From Limnomonas spitsbergensis (Eukaryota; Chlorophyta; Chlorophyceae; Chlamydomonadales), in contig JAYJMM010000009.1 in assembly GCA_037349105.1 (NCBI GenBank), positions 2,583,001-2,647,000 of the forward strand: a DNA stretch of 64,000 nucleotides. Direction: 5' to 3'. A program made the position numbers and the translations under genes. Under the pieces are notes generated by a model. The model searched no databases, was not told where the DNA came from, and saw nothing but the letters and a program-made list of their open reading frames with translations. Below, one piece after another: positions 32,291 through 43,739 of this stretch. The stretch's first letter is position 1. Each line of letters starts with the position of its first letter.

Positions 32291-32448
32291 GTATCAGGGG
32301 GGGGGGGGGGCAACCAGCAGTACCGGGGCGGGAAATTTTGTCAAAGTGTGTAATTTGCAAATTGGAAGCCAGGGAATGAAAGATCTCATTGTTTGAAGCT
32401 TGTCTGGGCCAGGGCCCGGAAACGCTGGTTGCCCCCCCCCCCTGATAC
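32291..32448. repeat. inverted repeat with 25 to 28-bp arms
   Basis: GTATCAGG..GGGCAACCAGC at the left is matched by GCTGGTTGCCC..CCTGATAC at the right, with a ~105-base spacer. The arms include a G12/C12 run whose exact length may be assembly-dependent. Confidence 0.85.
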
Positions 32449-32459
32449 GTATCCAACTA

Positions 32460-34000
32460 CAGAGGTGTTGATGAAATCCAAGCTGGCGGGCAGAGGTTGT
32501 GAAAGCTGGCTTGCAGATGTCGTGAATTGGGCACAGGAACATGAATTCTCTACAGCGCGTTGGCACTGCCTTGATTTCTTTACGATCTTCCTGAAACAGC
32601 TTCAAGACGGAGACTTCGAATTGAAGAACTTGGCAGATCACGATAGGTGGTAAGATTCAGATTGTGACACCATGACGGGTGTCAGCGCAGGGGCGCAAGG
32701 TGATCACTGCACTGCATGCAGGTCAGCACAGCGCAGCAGAACACACACATGTTCCACACATTAAGTTTTTGTAGTTTCCCTTGCTCGCCAGCCTGTCTCT
32801 GCTTGTCACCGGCATTTTAAAAACACCTTCATTTTATTTTTCTAGCTTCCTTTAAATTTGATTTCATCTCTGGTACGCACTGCCCAGACTTTTCGAAAAA
32901 GACTTGTGAGGGTGGTTGCGATGATGTTGTAAGAAATGACAGGGCCCCCATCAATCCCCTAGTTGTGGCTGCTTGAGATGAGGCTAACAACAAACGCATC
33001 ATGCCGATTACCGGTGTGCCCTAAACCCTAACCCTAAACCCTAGCCCTAAACCCTAAACGCATCATGTACACCAGAAGAAGTGACGCAACCACCAGCAGG
33101 TGTCAGCAGTATTCATTTACCCGGATACCAGTCCGCTGTCGGAAGGTTGCCCTGTGGCTGCCATCAGCAATATCAAGTTCAAACCAGGACCAGCCTTCAG
33201 CCGGTGGCGCAGGTGGAATGCCTGGCCCCAGGAGGGGCTTCCAACCCGAAAGCCAGGATGGGGCTGAGGAGTACAGCTCAATTTTTGTCGCAATGGAGCT
33301 GAAACATAAATTATTTTTGTCCTAATGGAGCTGAAAACAGTAGCTGAAAACAGTAGCTGAATTATTGTTGAACCATGACAAAAGGAAACAATGGATAAGT
33401 CACGGGAGGAGGGTGGGTGGTGATGACGCTGAATAGTGTCTGAATTTCCCTGAAGTAACAAGTACACTCACCAGGACAGGTTGCCGTTCGGAGGAGGTGA
33501 AGGGTCCCAATGAGCGGCCGCCCCAAGGCTGTCCATTGGTGTGGAGACCTGGCCTCGACGAGAGGGACGAGTGATCCCGGCGGGATGAGACGTTATGCGG
33601 ATGATGGGGGCGAAGCGATCCATCGAGAGGACCCTGACGAGATGTCCTGCGAACAGAGAAACAATGTTGAGCAAAATGCATGGCTAATATGAAAGGGCTT
33701 GCTTTCTAGAAAAAACATCAATAATCCAATAAGCAGCCTTTGGGCCTTATGTCATCTTGCCCATTTGACAGGCTGCTGCGCGGCCACTAATGTGCCGAGG
33801 GGGACCAAACCTGGCCGGAGCAGCAGGTACTTTGCTCCTTTGAGTCCTGCTGACCGTCGTCCGGTGTGAAGCTGAAATGTAGGTTAAGGACACTTACACG
33901 AACTGGAGATACTAGTAAACAATGCGAAACGATTTGAGACTTTCATTCAATCTCCTTGAATTATTGAAGATAGGACACCAAGTGGTACATTCCATCGAGG
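32460..34000. other. no gene recognised
   Basis: Short open frames only. A 2-3 unit CCCTAAACCCTAA telomere-like stretch occurs at 33020-33058. Confidence 0.5.
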
Positions 34001-34002
34001 GG

Positions 34003-34305
34003 GACATGGCCATGCAGGCCCATGCAGAGTCCATGCAGAGTCCTTGTGGGCCCATGCAGAGTCCATACAGAGTCCATGCACAGTCCATGCGAGCCCATGC
34101 AGATTCCATGCGCAGTCCATATGGGCCCACGCAGAGTCTATGCAGAGTCCTTGCAGGTCCATGCAGAGTCCATGGAGAGACTATACAGGCCCATGCAAAG
34201 TCCATGCATATTCCATGTGGGCCCATGCAGATTCCTAGCAGAGTCCATGCAGATTTTAAGCAGAGTCCATGCAGAGTCCATGCAGATTCCATGCTGTATC
34301 TTCGG
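34003..34305. repeat. 11-bp tandem array
   Basis: Units of CATGCAGAGTC with variants (CATGCAGATTC, CATGCGAGCC). Reading frames here on both strands are repeat artefacts. Confidence 0.92.
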
Positions 34306-34518
34306 GCGCATACACAGTTCATACACATCCTGCAATCTCAACACACACCAAAGCAAGGCGAAGCCAACCATGCAACAATTATGCTGTAATGCAATTCGCT
34401 AGGTTCATCGTCCAGGTCACTCTCCAAACAGTATTTCAGGATTGTATACTACGGTACTCCTTTCCGAAATTTATCCCCTTTTTGGCTGAGTGATCACCTT
34501 TTCAATCACCTTTGATCG

Positions 34519-34559
34519 GGCCGAACCATGACCAGTCATGGGCTGGTCATGGCTTGGCC
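34519..34559. repeat. inverted repeat (hairpin)
   Basis: GGCCGAACCATGACCAG and CTGGTCATGGCTTGGCC pair with one or two mismatches around a 7-base loop. Confidence 0.8.
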
Positions 34560-35442
34560 GAAATCGCATGGCCTGCCGCATGACGCATGGCGCTGTTAGG
34601 TCAATCGGTGCCGCACCTGGTTGCATGCATCCTAGGACTGATCTGGATCTGACCCAGCAGTGATGGCCCCCCTCCCTTTCTCCGTCGGGGGGGAATGCAG
34701 TACGCAAGCAGACCCCTACTCAAAACTCTACTGATATTGATACAAATTCGTGACCTGAATGACTCCTACCAGGTAGGTAGCTCACTCGCCCATTCCTGCC
34801 TCCCTCCATTTCCGCCCTCGCTCCGCTCTCTCCCTCCCCCAGAGCCGCAGATTCGGAGGACCCCGCTCAATACCTCTGGTCCAAGCGCACTGCGCGACAG
34901 TGACTTAACAGCGGCACCAAAACGGGCTATTGAAAGGATCATCATCAATTCCAGACGGACACCATCTTATTTGATAGAGTGAAGGCTCTACGTTCGATTC
35001 AACTGTAAAACGTGCGAGGCTGGTTGCCCAGTTCTGAGAAGCCAACGTTGATCGAATCGGGGACGGAAATCTGCCCGCAAGGAGCCAAGGATGCTCACAC
35101 CTGTCACACTTTCGTACCGGCTTTCGTGCTGTCAGACTGTCCCCGGTCCTGTCACCTCCTAAGTCGTGACCTTCAAGACACTCTCTGGCGTTCTTTCCTC
35201 TGCTGCGTCCGAACGCATCATTCCCTATATTTTCTCTATTGTGTCCTGTTTTAATTTTCAGAGGGCGCTCCGGTAGATCGCATACGCGGCTCGCTTTGCC
35301 CTCGGTTCTTACTTCACAAATTATCGGGGAGCTGTCTTAACTAATTCCATTTATGAGCACCTTCTTGAGTTGCATGTCAAACCTACACTCTGGCAGCGCA
35401 CAACTTCACGACTAGTGTAGCCTGTTGCCCGGGCTACGTGGA

Positions 35443-38400
35443 ATGCTCGAGGATGCGACGTCGTCGCGCAGCGCCCAAAGCGTTCCCCTGGCCAATGAAC
35501 CAATGCCGGCTACTTCTGCATGCGAACATAATTCAGATGCCGATGATTTGCTCAACGCTTCCCCCAGTGGCGCTCACAAGCCACCCCCGTCTCTGTCGCT
35601 CCCTTCGACAGGCGACCCCCTAGCACTTAGTGCCAGTAGCAGCGCCGTCCTGACGCCGAGGCAGAAACAGATAGCATCCCATCCCCAGGATTCAACTAAC
35701 GATGCAGCCCACTCATCCTTCCGCCTCCCTTCCGCCTCTCAGCCACCGTCGCCCCGAGCCTCTCTGAACTCAAGACGCCCCTCAGTAGAACCACCACTAC
35801 CGCTCCTCGCTGTGTTCTCGAAAGAGCATTCGATGGAGAAAATGCCCCCGGGGGAGCAGCCGACTGAACAGCAGGAACAGCCGCAGCAAACAGGGGAACG
35901 CTCGCTGAACAGCAGCCTGCGCTCCCCCACTTCTCCCGAGCCCAGCCCTGACAAGCATGTGGTGGTGCCACAGCGTTTCCAGGGCCTCAGCGCCGCCGAG
36001 CAGCTCGCCCTCTGCGCCGAGCCATCTCCCGAGCAAAATCTGCACAACGCATACCGTGCCTCCATGCTCAAAAACGTTTTGGCGATGCCCCTCATGGAGC
36101 AACCCATGCAACTGCTAATACTTGAGGAGGCAGAGCAGCTTCATCAGGAGCATAACAAGATCAAAGCTAGGAATGCCCTCGGCCTCAGTCCAACGGTGCG
36201 ATCAGGATATGGGCTCGCCAGTGCCGCATGGGCTAACAGCAAGATCCACATGGGCATTTAGCAAATGCTGCATGGGCATATATCGAACGCTGCATGGGAA
36301 TATAGAAAGTGCGGCATGGGCATATAGCAAGTGCTGCATGGGCATAGAACAAGTGCTGCATGGGCATGTAGCAAATGCTGCATGGGCATATAGCAAGTGC
36401 CGCATGGGCTTATAGCACATGCTGAATGGGCATAAAGCAAATGCTGCATAGGCATGTAGCAAGTGCTGCATGGGCATATGGCAAGTGCCGCATGGGAATA
36501 TTTCAATTGCCGCATGGGAATATAGCAAGTGCTGCATGGGCATATAGCAAATGCTGCATGGGCATATAGCAATTGCCGCATGGGCTCATAGCAAATGTTG
36601 GATGGGCATATATTAAGTGCCACATGGGCATATATCAAATGCTGGATGGGCTTGTAGCAAGTGCCACATGGGCATATATCAAATGCTGCATGGGCATATA
36701 GCAAGTGTTGCATGGGCTCATGACGCCGTCCTCCAAATCGTAGATCGTTTATGGGCTTGGGGCTTAAGTAGGAACAGCAGGGTCTCTGAAAGCAACCCTG
36801 CCTCCTGCTCACAGGGGTCAACCAGCAACAAAGGGGCGCCGGAGCGTGCGGCTCTCATCTTTGCATGTTTCACTTAGCATGCCCTCCCACAAATGATTTC
36901 GTCTCACTGTACTCGAGGGTCAGCTACAAACTGCGGGGGTTCTGAAAAACCCTGCCTACTGGCTACTGCCCGTAGGGGTCACACAGCGGCAGAGGGGAAC
37001 GAGCGGCTCTCAACTTTGCAAGCTACGAGTATGGCATGCACAATCATAACCTGCATGTCGACCAGAGTATGACCAGGAGGGACCAGATCATAGAATCGAT
37101 TAAGGTGCGTGGGAGGGTGATGAGGGGTGTCATAAGCCCTGGTTACTTCGGAGGAAATGTGGTAGCAGCAGGGGGTCCTAACGAACAGGAGGGATCAGAT
37201 CATAGAAGCGATTAAGGTGAGGGTCGGCTACAGGGCCTGCACGTCAGCCAGAGTATGACCAGGAGGGACCAGATCATGGAAGCGATTAAGGTGTGTGTGG
37301 GGGGGGGGTATCATAAGCCCTGGTTACTTGGGAGGAAATGTGTTAGTAGCGGGTCCTATTGACCAGGAGGGACCAGATCATAGAAGCGATTAAGGTGTGA
37401 GTGTGTGTGTGGGGGGGTATCATAAGCCCTCGTTACTTTGGAGGAAATGTGTTAGTAGCGGGTCCTATTGACCAGGAGGGACCAGATCGTAGAAGCGATG
37501 AAGGTGTGTGTGTGTGGGGGGGGGTATCATAAGCCCTGGTTACTTGGGAGGAAATGTGTTAGTAGCGGGTCCTATTGACCAGGAGGGACCAGATCATAGA
37601 AGCGATTAAGGTGTGTGTGTGTTGGGGGGGGGTATCATAAGCCCTCGTTACTTTGGAGGGAATGTGTTAGTAGCGGGTCCTATTGACCAGGAGGGACCAG
37701 ATCATAGAAGCGATTCAGGTGCGAGTGTGTGGGGGGGGGTATCATAAGCCCTGGTTACTTGGGAGGAAATGTGTTAGCAGCGGGTCCTATTGACCAGGAG
37801 GGACCAGATCATAGAAGCGATGAAGGTGCGAGTGTGTGTGTGGGGGGGGGTATCATAAGCCCTGGTTACTTGGGAGGAAATGTGTTAGCAGCGGGTCCTA
37901 TTGACCAGGAGGGACCAGATCATGGAAGCGATTCAGGTGTGTGTGTGTGGGGGGGGTATCATAAGCCCTGGTTACTTGGGAGGAAATGTGTTAGCAGCGG
38001 GTCCTATTGACCAGGAGGGACCAGATCATAGAAGCGATGAAGGTGCGAGTGTGTGTGTGGGGGGGGGTATCATAAGCCCTGATTACTTGAAAGGAAATGT
38101 GTTAGCAGCGGGTCCTATTGACCAGGAGGGACCAGATCATAGAAGGGATTAAGGTGTGTGTGTGTGGGGGGGGGGGCTGATAATGAGGGGGGGCAGATCT
38201 TGGAGGCTATGAAGGCAAGGGAAGGGAGTGAAGTATGCTCTTTTAAATTAAAAAACAGACCTTGGAGACTATCAATGTGAGAAATGGGGGTATTGCTGTC
38301 ACGTCTCAGACGTCAGTAGCCACAACATGACCAGGGGGGGCAAATCTTGGAGGCTATCAATGCGAAGGCGGGGGGCCTGATGTGCCCCCTCCTGAGGGAG

Positions 38401-41343
38401 CTGAGGGAAGGGGGCCCTGATGTCGCCCAACGCCCCCCCCGTTGAGAAAGGGCGGCCCTGATGATGCCCCCCCCCTCCCCTGATCCCCTTACGCCAGCTC
38501 AGCATGCCTCGCTGACTCTCCTGGCCCCAAAGTGGATGCCTTGGCGCTGAAATGAACTATACTCTGAAGTTGAAAACACCAGACCCTCAACCCTGAACCT
38601 GAACCTCAAGCCTGAACTGAAGATGCTTGACACTAAGCCATAAACCCTGAACCCTACACCCTAAACGGGCCTGCTGTTGCACCCGCCCCCCCCCGTTGAG
38701 GAAGGGCGGCCCTGATGACGCCCCCCCCCCCCTGATCCCCTTACGCCAGCTCAGCATGCCTTGCTGACTCTCCTTGCGCAAGTGCGGATACCTTGGCGCT
38801 GAAATTAATACCACACCCTGAAGTTGAAAGCACTAGACCCTCAACCTTGAACTTGAACCTCCAGCCTGAACCCTGAACATAACTCTTGACACAAAGCCAT
38901 AAACCCTGAACCCTTCACCATAAACAGACCTGCTGTGGCCCCCTGCCCCCCCCCCTGTCGTGCTAGTTGAGCAAACGTGTCGCGGATGGCATCCTCTCGC
39001 CGCTCCCGGAAGATAGTGACGGTAGCCACGGGCCGCTGCAAGCCGGGCCCCGGCGGCCGCCGCAGAGCCGCAACGCTGCATCCCGCTACGTGTCCGTGCC
39101 GCTGCAGCTGCTGCCGTCGGACGAGCCCGCGCCGCCGCCGCCGAGCGACGCCTCTCCGGAGGCCGTCTCCGCGCCGCTGGTGTCGCAGCATCCTGGCGGC
39201 GGCGCGCTGCCCCCAGCAATGACGCCTGCGGCCAAGGCCACGACGCGTGTCGCCGGTCCCCGACCAACAATGCGCAGCATCCCCGCCAAACCGTCTCCCC
39301 CGGAGGCCGCGGCGGCGCCTACCTCCGCTAGTATGGCGCCAAGTGTGGCCCCCCCGCTCAACCCTCTCGGCTGCACTCAGGGGTTGCTGCCGGCTACTGC
39401 CCCGGACCCGCCGCCGCCACCGCAGCAACAGCCAATGGTTTTGGCGACGTCCATCCTCCGTCCTGCTGCTGCTCTACTGCGCCCTCCACCCTCGCCCGTA
39501 GCCTGGCCAGGCGGCAGCGCGCCAACAGCGTCGCGGCCGGCGGAGGCACCCCCCGACGCCGAGCTTGAAGCTCCCTTGAACGCAGATCCGCTCTTGTCCC
39601 CGAGCCTCCCTCCCCCGCCCGCACCGCAGCAGAGCGTTACCTCCTTTCAGCCGCAGATGGCCCAGCCGCGCCGCACCTCCGACTCCCCGCGTGAAGAAGT
39701 CCCCCGGAAGCTTCCGCCGCCGCTGCTGCCGCGCTACCCCCCCGCCGTCGCCGACACAGCGGCAGCAGCGGCGGCGCATCCCCCTTCCCCTCCTCGGATA
39801 GAGCCCAGGCTGGCCCGCCGCTCCGGGACCGCGCTAGCGCCCGCGCCGGCGCACATGCGCGTCAGGATGTGTCCGCAGATGCACCAATGGCAGCCGCAGC
39901 ACCCTCAGCGTCCGCTCTTCCAGATGGACTATACCAGCGTCAACGAAGCGGGGCCGTCACGTTCCCCGCCGCGCCACTCCCACGAGGGTAGGCCTGCCCG
40001 GATCCAGCCAGATCTGGGTGCCGGCCTGCCGGAGACTGGCGGCCTGCCCATGCAGCAGGCCCGGCCAAGATTCGGTGCGCTGCGGTGTACCAAGTCTGCG
40101 CAGCCAGTCAGCGCGCAAAGGAGGCAACGGGGGCGCAGCCTGCACCTGGACAAGGCGCACGACCCGTCCCTAGGCGTATACAGGTAGGGAAGACATTTAT
40201 TTTGCTTGGAAACAATTTTGTGAGGGCGTGTGTTGGGTATGGAGGGGGGTGGGGCGCAGCCTGCACCTGGACAAGGCCCATGACCTGTCTCTTGGCGTTT
40301 GCAGGTAGGGAAGCCTTTTTTCCCCATACGGTAGTCGAAGTTTGGGTAGGGGGAGTTACGTAACCCCTTAACGGCATTTCCCTTAGGGCACACATGGTGA
40401 AAGGGTGTCACATAGCGGGGGCGCAGCCTGCACCTGGATAAGGCGCATGACCCTTCGAGGCGTTGATAGGTAGGGAAGACATTTATTTTATATATTTACT
40501 CAAAATTTAAATGTTCTTTTCTGAAAGGTGCGTGAAAGCAGTTTAAGTCTACGGCACTGACAACTATAAATGCGCATTTTTGCGCACAGTGGCGGCGTGC
40601 TGGATCCAGACGGACCCGTCGTTGAGGCGCTGATGTGCCCCTCAGAACGGCGTGTGTCCAGCCCCATGCTCAGCGGCGGCCTGAGAAGCAGCGCCCCAGC
40701 GTGCTGCTCGCAGGCACCCGACACAGCAGCCCCAGCAGGCCATGTCTCGTCTTCCCTCAACTGTGCAGAGGACTGGGGGACCGGAGGGGGCGTCTCACAG
40801 CTGTTGCACACTGGCAGGACCGACCGGCAAGAAAACGGCGCCACGGCGGCGCCGGCCGCCGCCACGGCGGCAACGGCGGCGGCGAAACTGCCGCCGTCGC
40901 AGAGCTTCCGCGGCGGCGGCATGCATCACTGGTCGGGGTGGGGCTCGTCGGGGCAGCAGCAGCCGCGCGAAAGCAGCTTGCAGCGCAGCGCGCGCGCGGC
41001 GACAGCCGCCGCGGAGGCGCTGGCGGCGCAGCTCGCGCACTACCAGCCGCCGCCGAGGCGCGCCGCAACATGGCGGCGGCCGGGCACCTCGGCTCAGGAC
41101 CCCGGGAGCCCTGGGGGCGGCCGGGCATCCCGGCTGCAGGATCCCGGCAGCCCTGGCGCCCGTGCGCTGATGGCGAGCGCGCCGGCTGGGCTCGCCAGCG
41201 TACAGCAGTACACACGCGTAGCCCCCACCTTGCCGCAGCAGCAGGCTCTCCAACATTCTCCGACGGCAGCCACACCTGTTCTGCCACTGTGGCGCGGCTT
41301 CTCGCCCAACCCGTTTGCCATGCCGGTGCTCCGTGCTACATAA
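35443..41343 (+). CDS. unrecognised Pro/Ala/Ser-rich protein, 4 exons, 950 residues
   Basis: Proposed exons: 35443-36195, 36976-37104, 38967-40183 and 40590-41343; 2853 bases, with all three junctions AG/GT and in phase. Residues 1-165 are Ser/Pro-rich. Residues ~170-290 look folded and helical: LSAAEQLALCAEPSPEQNLH, LLILEEAEQLHQEHNKIKAR, then after exon 1 ALNFASYEYGMHNHNLHVDQ and TRRDQIIESIK. Residues ~295-950 are Pro/Ala/Gln-rich and probably disordered, with Ala runs. I recognise no domain and assign no function. The start is the first in-frame ATG after a stop at 35418; an upstream exon cannot be excluded. High third-position GC in exons 3-4 and conserved phases support coding. Introns carry copies of exon edges, as in the two other multi-exon genes. 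Confidence 0.68.
36216..36725 (+). repeat. 22-bp tandem array, about 22 units
   Basis: Units of CAAGTGCTGCATGGGCATAT plus AG start about 20 bases after the proposed exon 1 donor. The first unit shades from sequence reading SAAWANSK in the exon frame, so this array also begins beside an exon edge. Confidence 0.9.
36808..36865 (+). repeat. degenerate copy of exon 2 acceptor edge
   Basis: ACAG then GGGTCAACCAGCAACAAAGG and GCGGCTCTCATCTTTGCA align with the exon 2 start (GGGTCACACAGCGGCAGAGG and GCGGCTCTCAACTTTGCA). The copy then hits a stop. Confidence 0.78.
36976..37104 (+). CDS. exon 2 of the unrecognised Pro/Ala-rich gene
   Basis: Acceptor GCCCGTAG; it encodes GSHSGRGERAALNFASYEYG, then MHNHNLHVDQSMTRRDQIIE and SIK, ending AAG before GTGCGT. 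Phase 0 on both sides. A degenerate copy of its start (GSTSNKGAPERAALIFA) lies upstream at 36810-36860, and its end seeds the array downstream. Confidence 0.72.
37105..38165 (+). repeat. about ten 103-111-bp copies of exon 2 3' edge and donor
   Basis: Each unit has GACCAGGAGGGACCAGATCA then TAGAAGCGATTAAGGTG, reproducing the exon 2 end (TRRDQIIESIK) and its GTG donor, followed by a TG/G-run and TATCATAAGCCCTGGTTACT. Degenerate units continue to 38370. Confidence 0.94.
38375..38955 (+). repeat. about 253-bp tandem duplication resembling exon 3 acceptor edge
   Basis: Two copies (about 38440-38690 and 38693-38945) begin CCCGTTGAG then AAAGGGCGGCCCTGATGA, and include GATCCCCTTACGCCAGCTCA and CATAAACCCTGAACCCT. 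The GTTGAG..GGCGG..GATG..C pattern loosely matches the start of exon 3 (TTGAGCAAACG, GCGGATGGC), so these may be degenerate acceptor-side copies. Confidence 0.75.
38967..40183 (+). CDS. exon 3 of the unrecognised Pro/Ala-rich gene
   Basis: Acceptor GTGCTAG; opens LSKRVADGILSPLPEDSDG and ends LDKAHDPSLGVY before GTAGGG (phase 2). It encodes 405 residues of Pro/Ala/Ser-rich sequence. Confidence 0.75.
40252..40482 (+). repeat. two copies of exon 3 3' edge and donor
   Basis: GGCGCAGCCTGCACCTGGAC and GCAGGTAGGGAAG recur at 40256-40315 and 40420-40478, copying the last ~55 bases of exon 3 plus its GTAGGG donor. One copy reads LDKAHDLSLGVC, the other LDKAHDPSRR then a stop. Confidence 0.92.
40590..41343 (+). 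CDS. exon 4 (terminal) of the unrecognised Pro/Ala-rich gene
   Basis: Acceptor TGCGCACAG; opens GGVLDPDGPVVEALMCPSER and ends FSPNPFAMPVLRAT before TAA. It contains Ala-rich runs encoded by GCC/GCG. Confidence 0.72.
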
Positions 41344-42329
41344 CGACCATGGTGAAGCCACGCACTTGTCATGTACAGCCCAGTACTGCAGGGTACTGTC
41401 TGGTACAGTCCTGTACTGCCCTGTACTGCCCAGCACAAACCCTTCATCCACATCTGGGTGACTGCTGAGTCCATGGCCGCGATGCGGAGCACGCTCAAAG
41501 TGTAGGCTAGCCCCCCCTGGTGGCATCAGCTCCCTTTTCCTGTTGTATGCGGGTTAAGGGTTTAGTGCGGGTTTAGGGATGAGGGTTTCGTGTCTCCTGG
41601 AGCCTGCCGATGGTTCATTGTGAAGAAAGGAGGACACTGCGCCAGGCTACCATGGGTGGACTAAGGGAACGATGTGGCTTAGAGCCACAGTCACATCCGC
41701 CCCTGGAGCCTGCATATGGTTGATACAGAGGCAAAGTGCACCATGGCGTGCGGATGGAGTGCATGACGCAGCTCAGAGCCAAAGCCTCATCTGTGCCGAA
41801 ACCGTGTTGAGTAATTTATTACACTATTAGGGTAGACAGCCCTCTAGTTTGTGTGACCATGAGTGATCACGTGACTAGTGTGATCCATGTGTTTGCAACC
41901 TGCCCAGTGAGCGGTGGCTTTTCCTAGTTTTAGTACTGTAGCGGCATGGCTTGTTGCACCCATGCACCGCTGATCTTGGTCAGAGTATCTAAACGGGCAG
42001 TTAGCTGAATGGTTTTTCATCGTCATTTCAATGGATATGTGTCTAACCTAGTATTGGATTTGAATGCTATTAAGTGCCGGCAGCAGTTCATCAGTGACAG
42101 CAATATCACATTTATGCAGCAAGTATGTTCGTTCCGTATCTAGAGCTTCTAGGTCGGCCAGCTGATGTACTGCAAAGTTTGTGTGGACGTCGTAAACTTG
42201 TGGGAATTTTTAAGTACAGCGGGGTGTCCCCCCTTGTATTTGGTCACAGATGCCCTCAGACCGGTTGGAGCGCTAATTGAAGTAAGAGGGAGAAACACAA
42301 AAGACGGTGGCCCTCTCGGGGCTTCCTAC
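41344..42329. other. no gene recognised; short TACTG-rich repeat near its start
   Basis: Between 41385 and 41442 an imperfect CTGTACTGCC-type repeat occurs. GAGCCTGC(A/C)..ATGGT blocks at 41600 and 41705 suggest one further old duplication. Nothing else was recognised. Confidence 0.5.
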
Positions 42330-42334
42330 CAACA

Positions 42335-42665
42335 CTCAACCGCATTGTTGCCCCGGCCTATTATTCAAGACGCCAAAAAAGATGTACAAGTCGTAAGTGT
42401 ACGGCTACACAGTAGATTAAAGACACCAAAAAAGATGTACAAACTGACCAGCAACCGACCGACGTCAACCAGTCCTCGCTGGCCCTCGCTCGTCACCGCG
42501 ATCTCGTTGTAGTAATCTTAATATCTACATCGCTGGCGTAGATAGGTACTTACTGCTACCGTGAGTCAGAGTGTGAACAGCGATGACTGCCAGGGAGCGT
42601 GCCTGCTACAGCTGACAGTTGGGATTCAAACCGTGTTCACACTCGTCACTGCCAGGAATGCCTGG
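42335..42665. repeat. dispersed direct duplication, copy 1
   Basis: TATTATTCAAGACG, AGATGTACAAACTGACCAGC, CAGTCCTCGCTGGCCCTCGC, then GTGAACAGCGATGACTGCCA match 43125-43480 at high identity in the same orientation, offset about 790 bp. Confidence 0.85.
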
Positions 42666-42999
42666 TCTGGCTTCGTTTAATACTGATTTGGCTCGATGTC
42701 AGTCGCATGTCTATTCACTGCTAATAGCTATATATCGCTAAAGCAATGCGGCAAGCGTTCGGCAAGTGACAGCGACAATGACAGCTGCGATTCAAAATGT
42801 CACTCGTCACATGCGGTCGTTCATGCAAGAAAAGTGTCATTGTTGGCACAGCTTCCCTGTCGTAAGGATGCTCCGGGTACCCTGACTAACAGGTTTTAAC
42901 AAAGACGTCCAAATATGAAGCAGTTCAGGCTTTCGACTTGCATTGTTCGGACTTCCTGTTACAATGAGGTCTCACGACCGCACCAAGCGTTCGCTGCTA

Positions 43000-43124
43000 G
43001 CCAAGTCATCTAAATGACGTCACTTCAAAAGAACTCCGTTCATACCTGGGCAGACCCACCGATATAAAGTCCCCCCCCTCCATAATCGTAGATAGAGCCG
43101 GGGCCCATAACCACCATTACACGC
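43000..43124. repeat. dispersed repeat shared with 45755-45890
   Basis: TTCATACCTGGGCAGACCCA, then AAAGTCCCCC and GGGGCCCATAACCACCATTA, match the later segment at roughly 80 percent by eye. Confidence 0.7.
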
Positions 43125-43480
43125 TGTGGTTGCCCCGGTCTATTATTCAAGACGACAAAAATTGTACAAGTCGTCGGTGTACGGTACCACAGTAGATTAA
43201 AGACAACAAAAAAGATGTACAAACTGACCAGCAACCGACCGTCGTCAACCAGTCCTCGCTGGCCCTCGCTCGTCACCGCGATCGCGCAGTAATCTTAACA
43301 TCTACATCGTTGGTGTATCTAGCTGCTGATACCTCTCGTGTCTTGTCGAGTGGAACATCGAGAGGAAACCGTGAGTCAGAGAGTGAACAGCGATGAATGC
43401 CAGGGAGCGTGCCTGCTACAGCTGACAGCTGAGATTCAAACTGTGTTCACACTAATCACACTCGGCACTGCCAGCCGATG
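43125..43480. repeat. dispersed direct duplication, copy 2
   Basis: Partner of 42335-42665. It has an extra ~45 bases with CGTGTCTTGTCGAGTGGAAC before GTGAGTCAGAG. No protein family recognised. Confidence 0.85.
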
Positions 43481-43739
43481 CGGCTCTGCCTCGTCGCTGC
43501 TCGCGATCGCTTGAGAATACGCTTGTAATATATATTGCTCGTCGCGTCCACGGTCGCTTGTCAATACGCTATGTCAATTCGCAAGTGACCAGCGATGACA
43601 GCTGTGATTCAAAATGTCAACACTCGTCACTGGCAGTCCCTTCTACTAGAAAACATTATCCCGCCTTTCGCGAAATCCGTCCCATGGAACAACAAATGGG
43701 TACAAACCAAACCCATCCGATGTGCCACATCATTTGTCG

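Noticed and set aside
32393..32653. 86-residue + strand frame ending FELKNLADHDRW
   Set aside because: It looks moderately protein-like but has no recognised motif, no splice partner, and starts within an inverted repeat arm; not enough to annotate.
36196..36261. Direct read-through of exon 1 of the Pro/Ala-rich gene to a stop at 36261
   Set aside because: The final residues run into the 22-bp array; a donor at 36196 keeps phase with exon 2, whose acceptor edge is also copied upstream. Unspliced termination remains a less likely alternative.
38841..39779. Minus-strand and alternative + frames over exon 3 of the Pro/Ala-rich gene
   Set aside because: GC-rich shadow frames; the chosen frame alone joins the neighbouring exons in phase.
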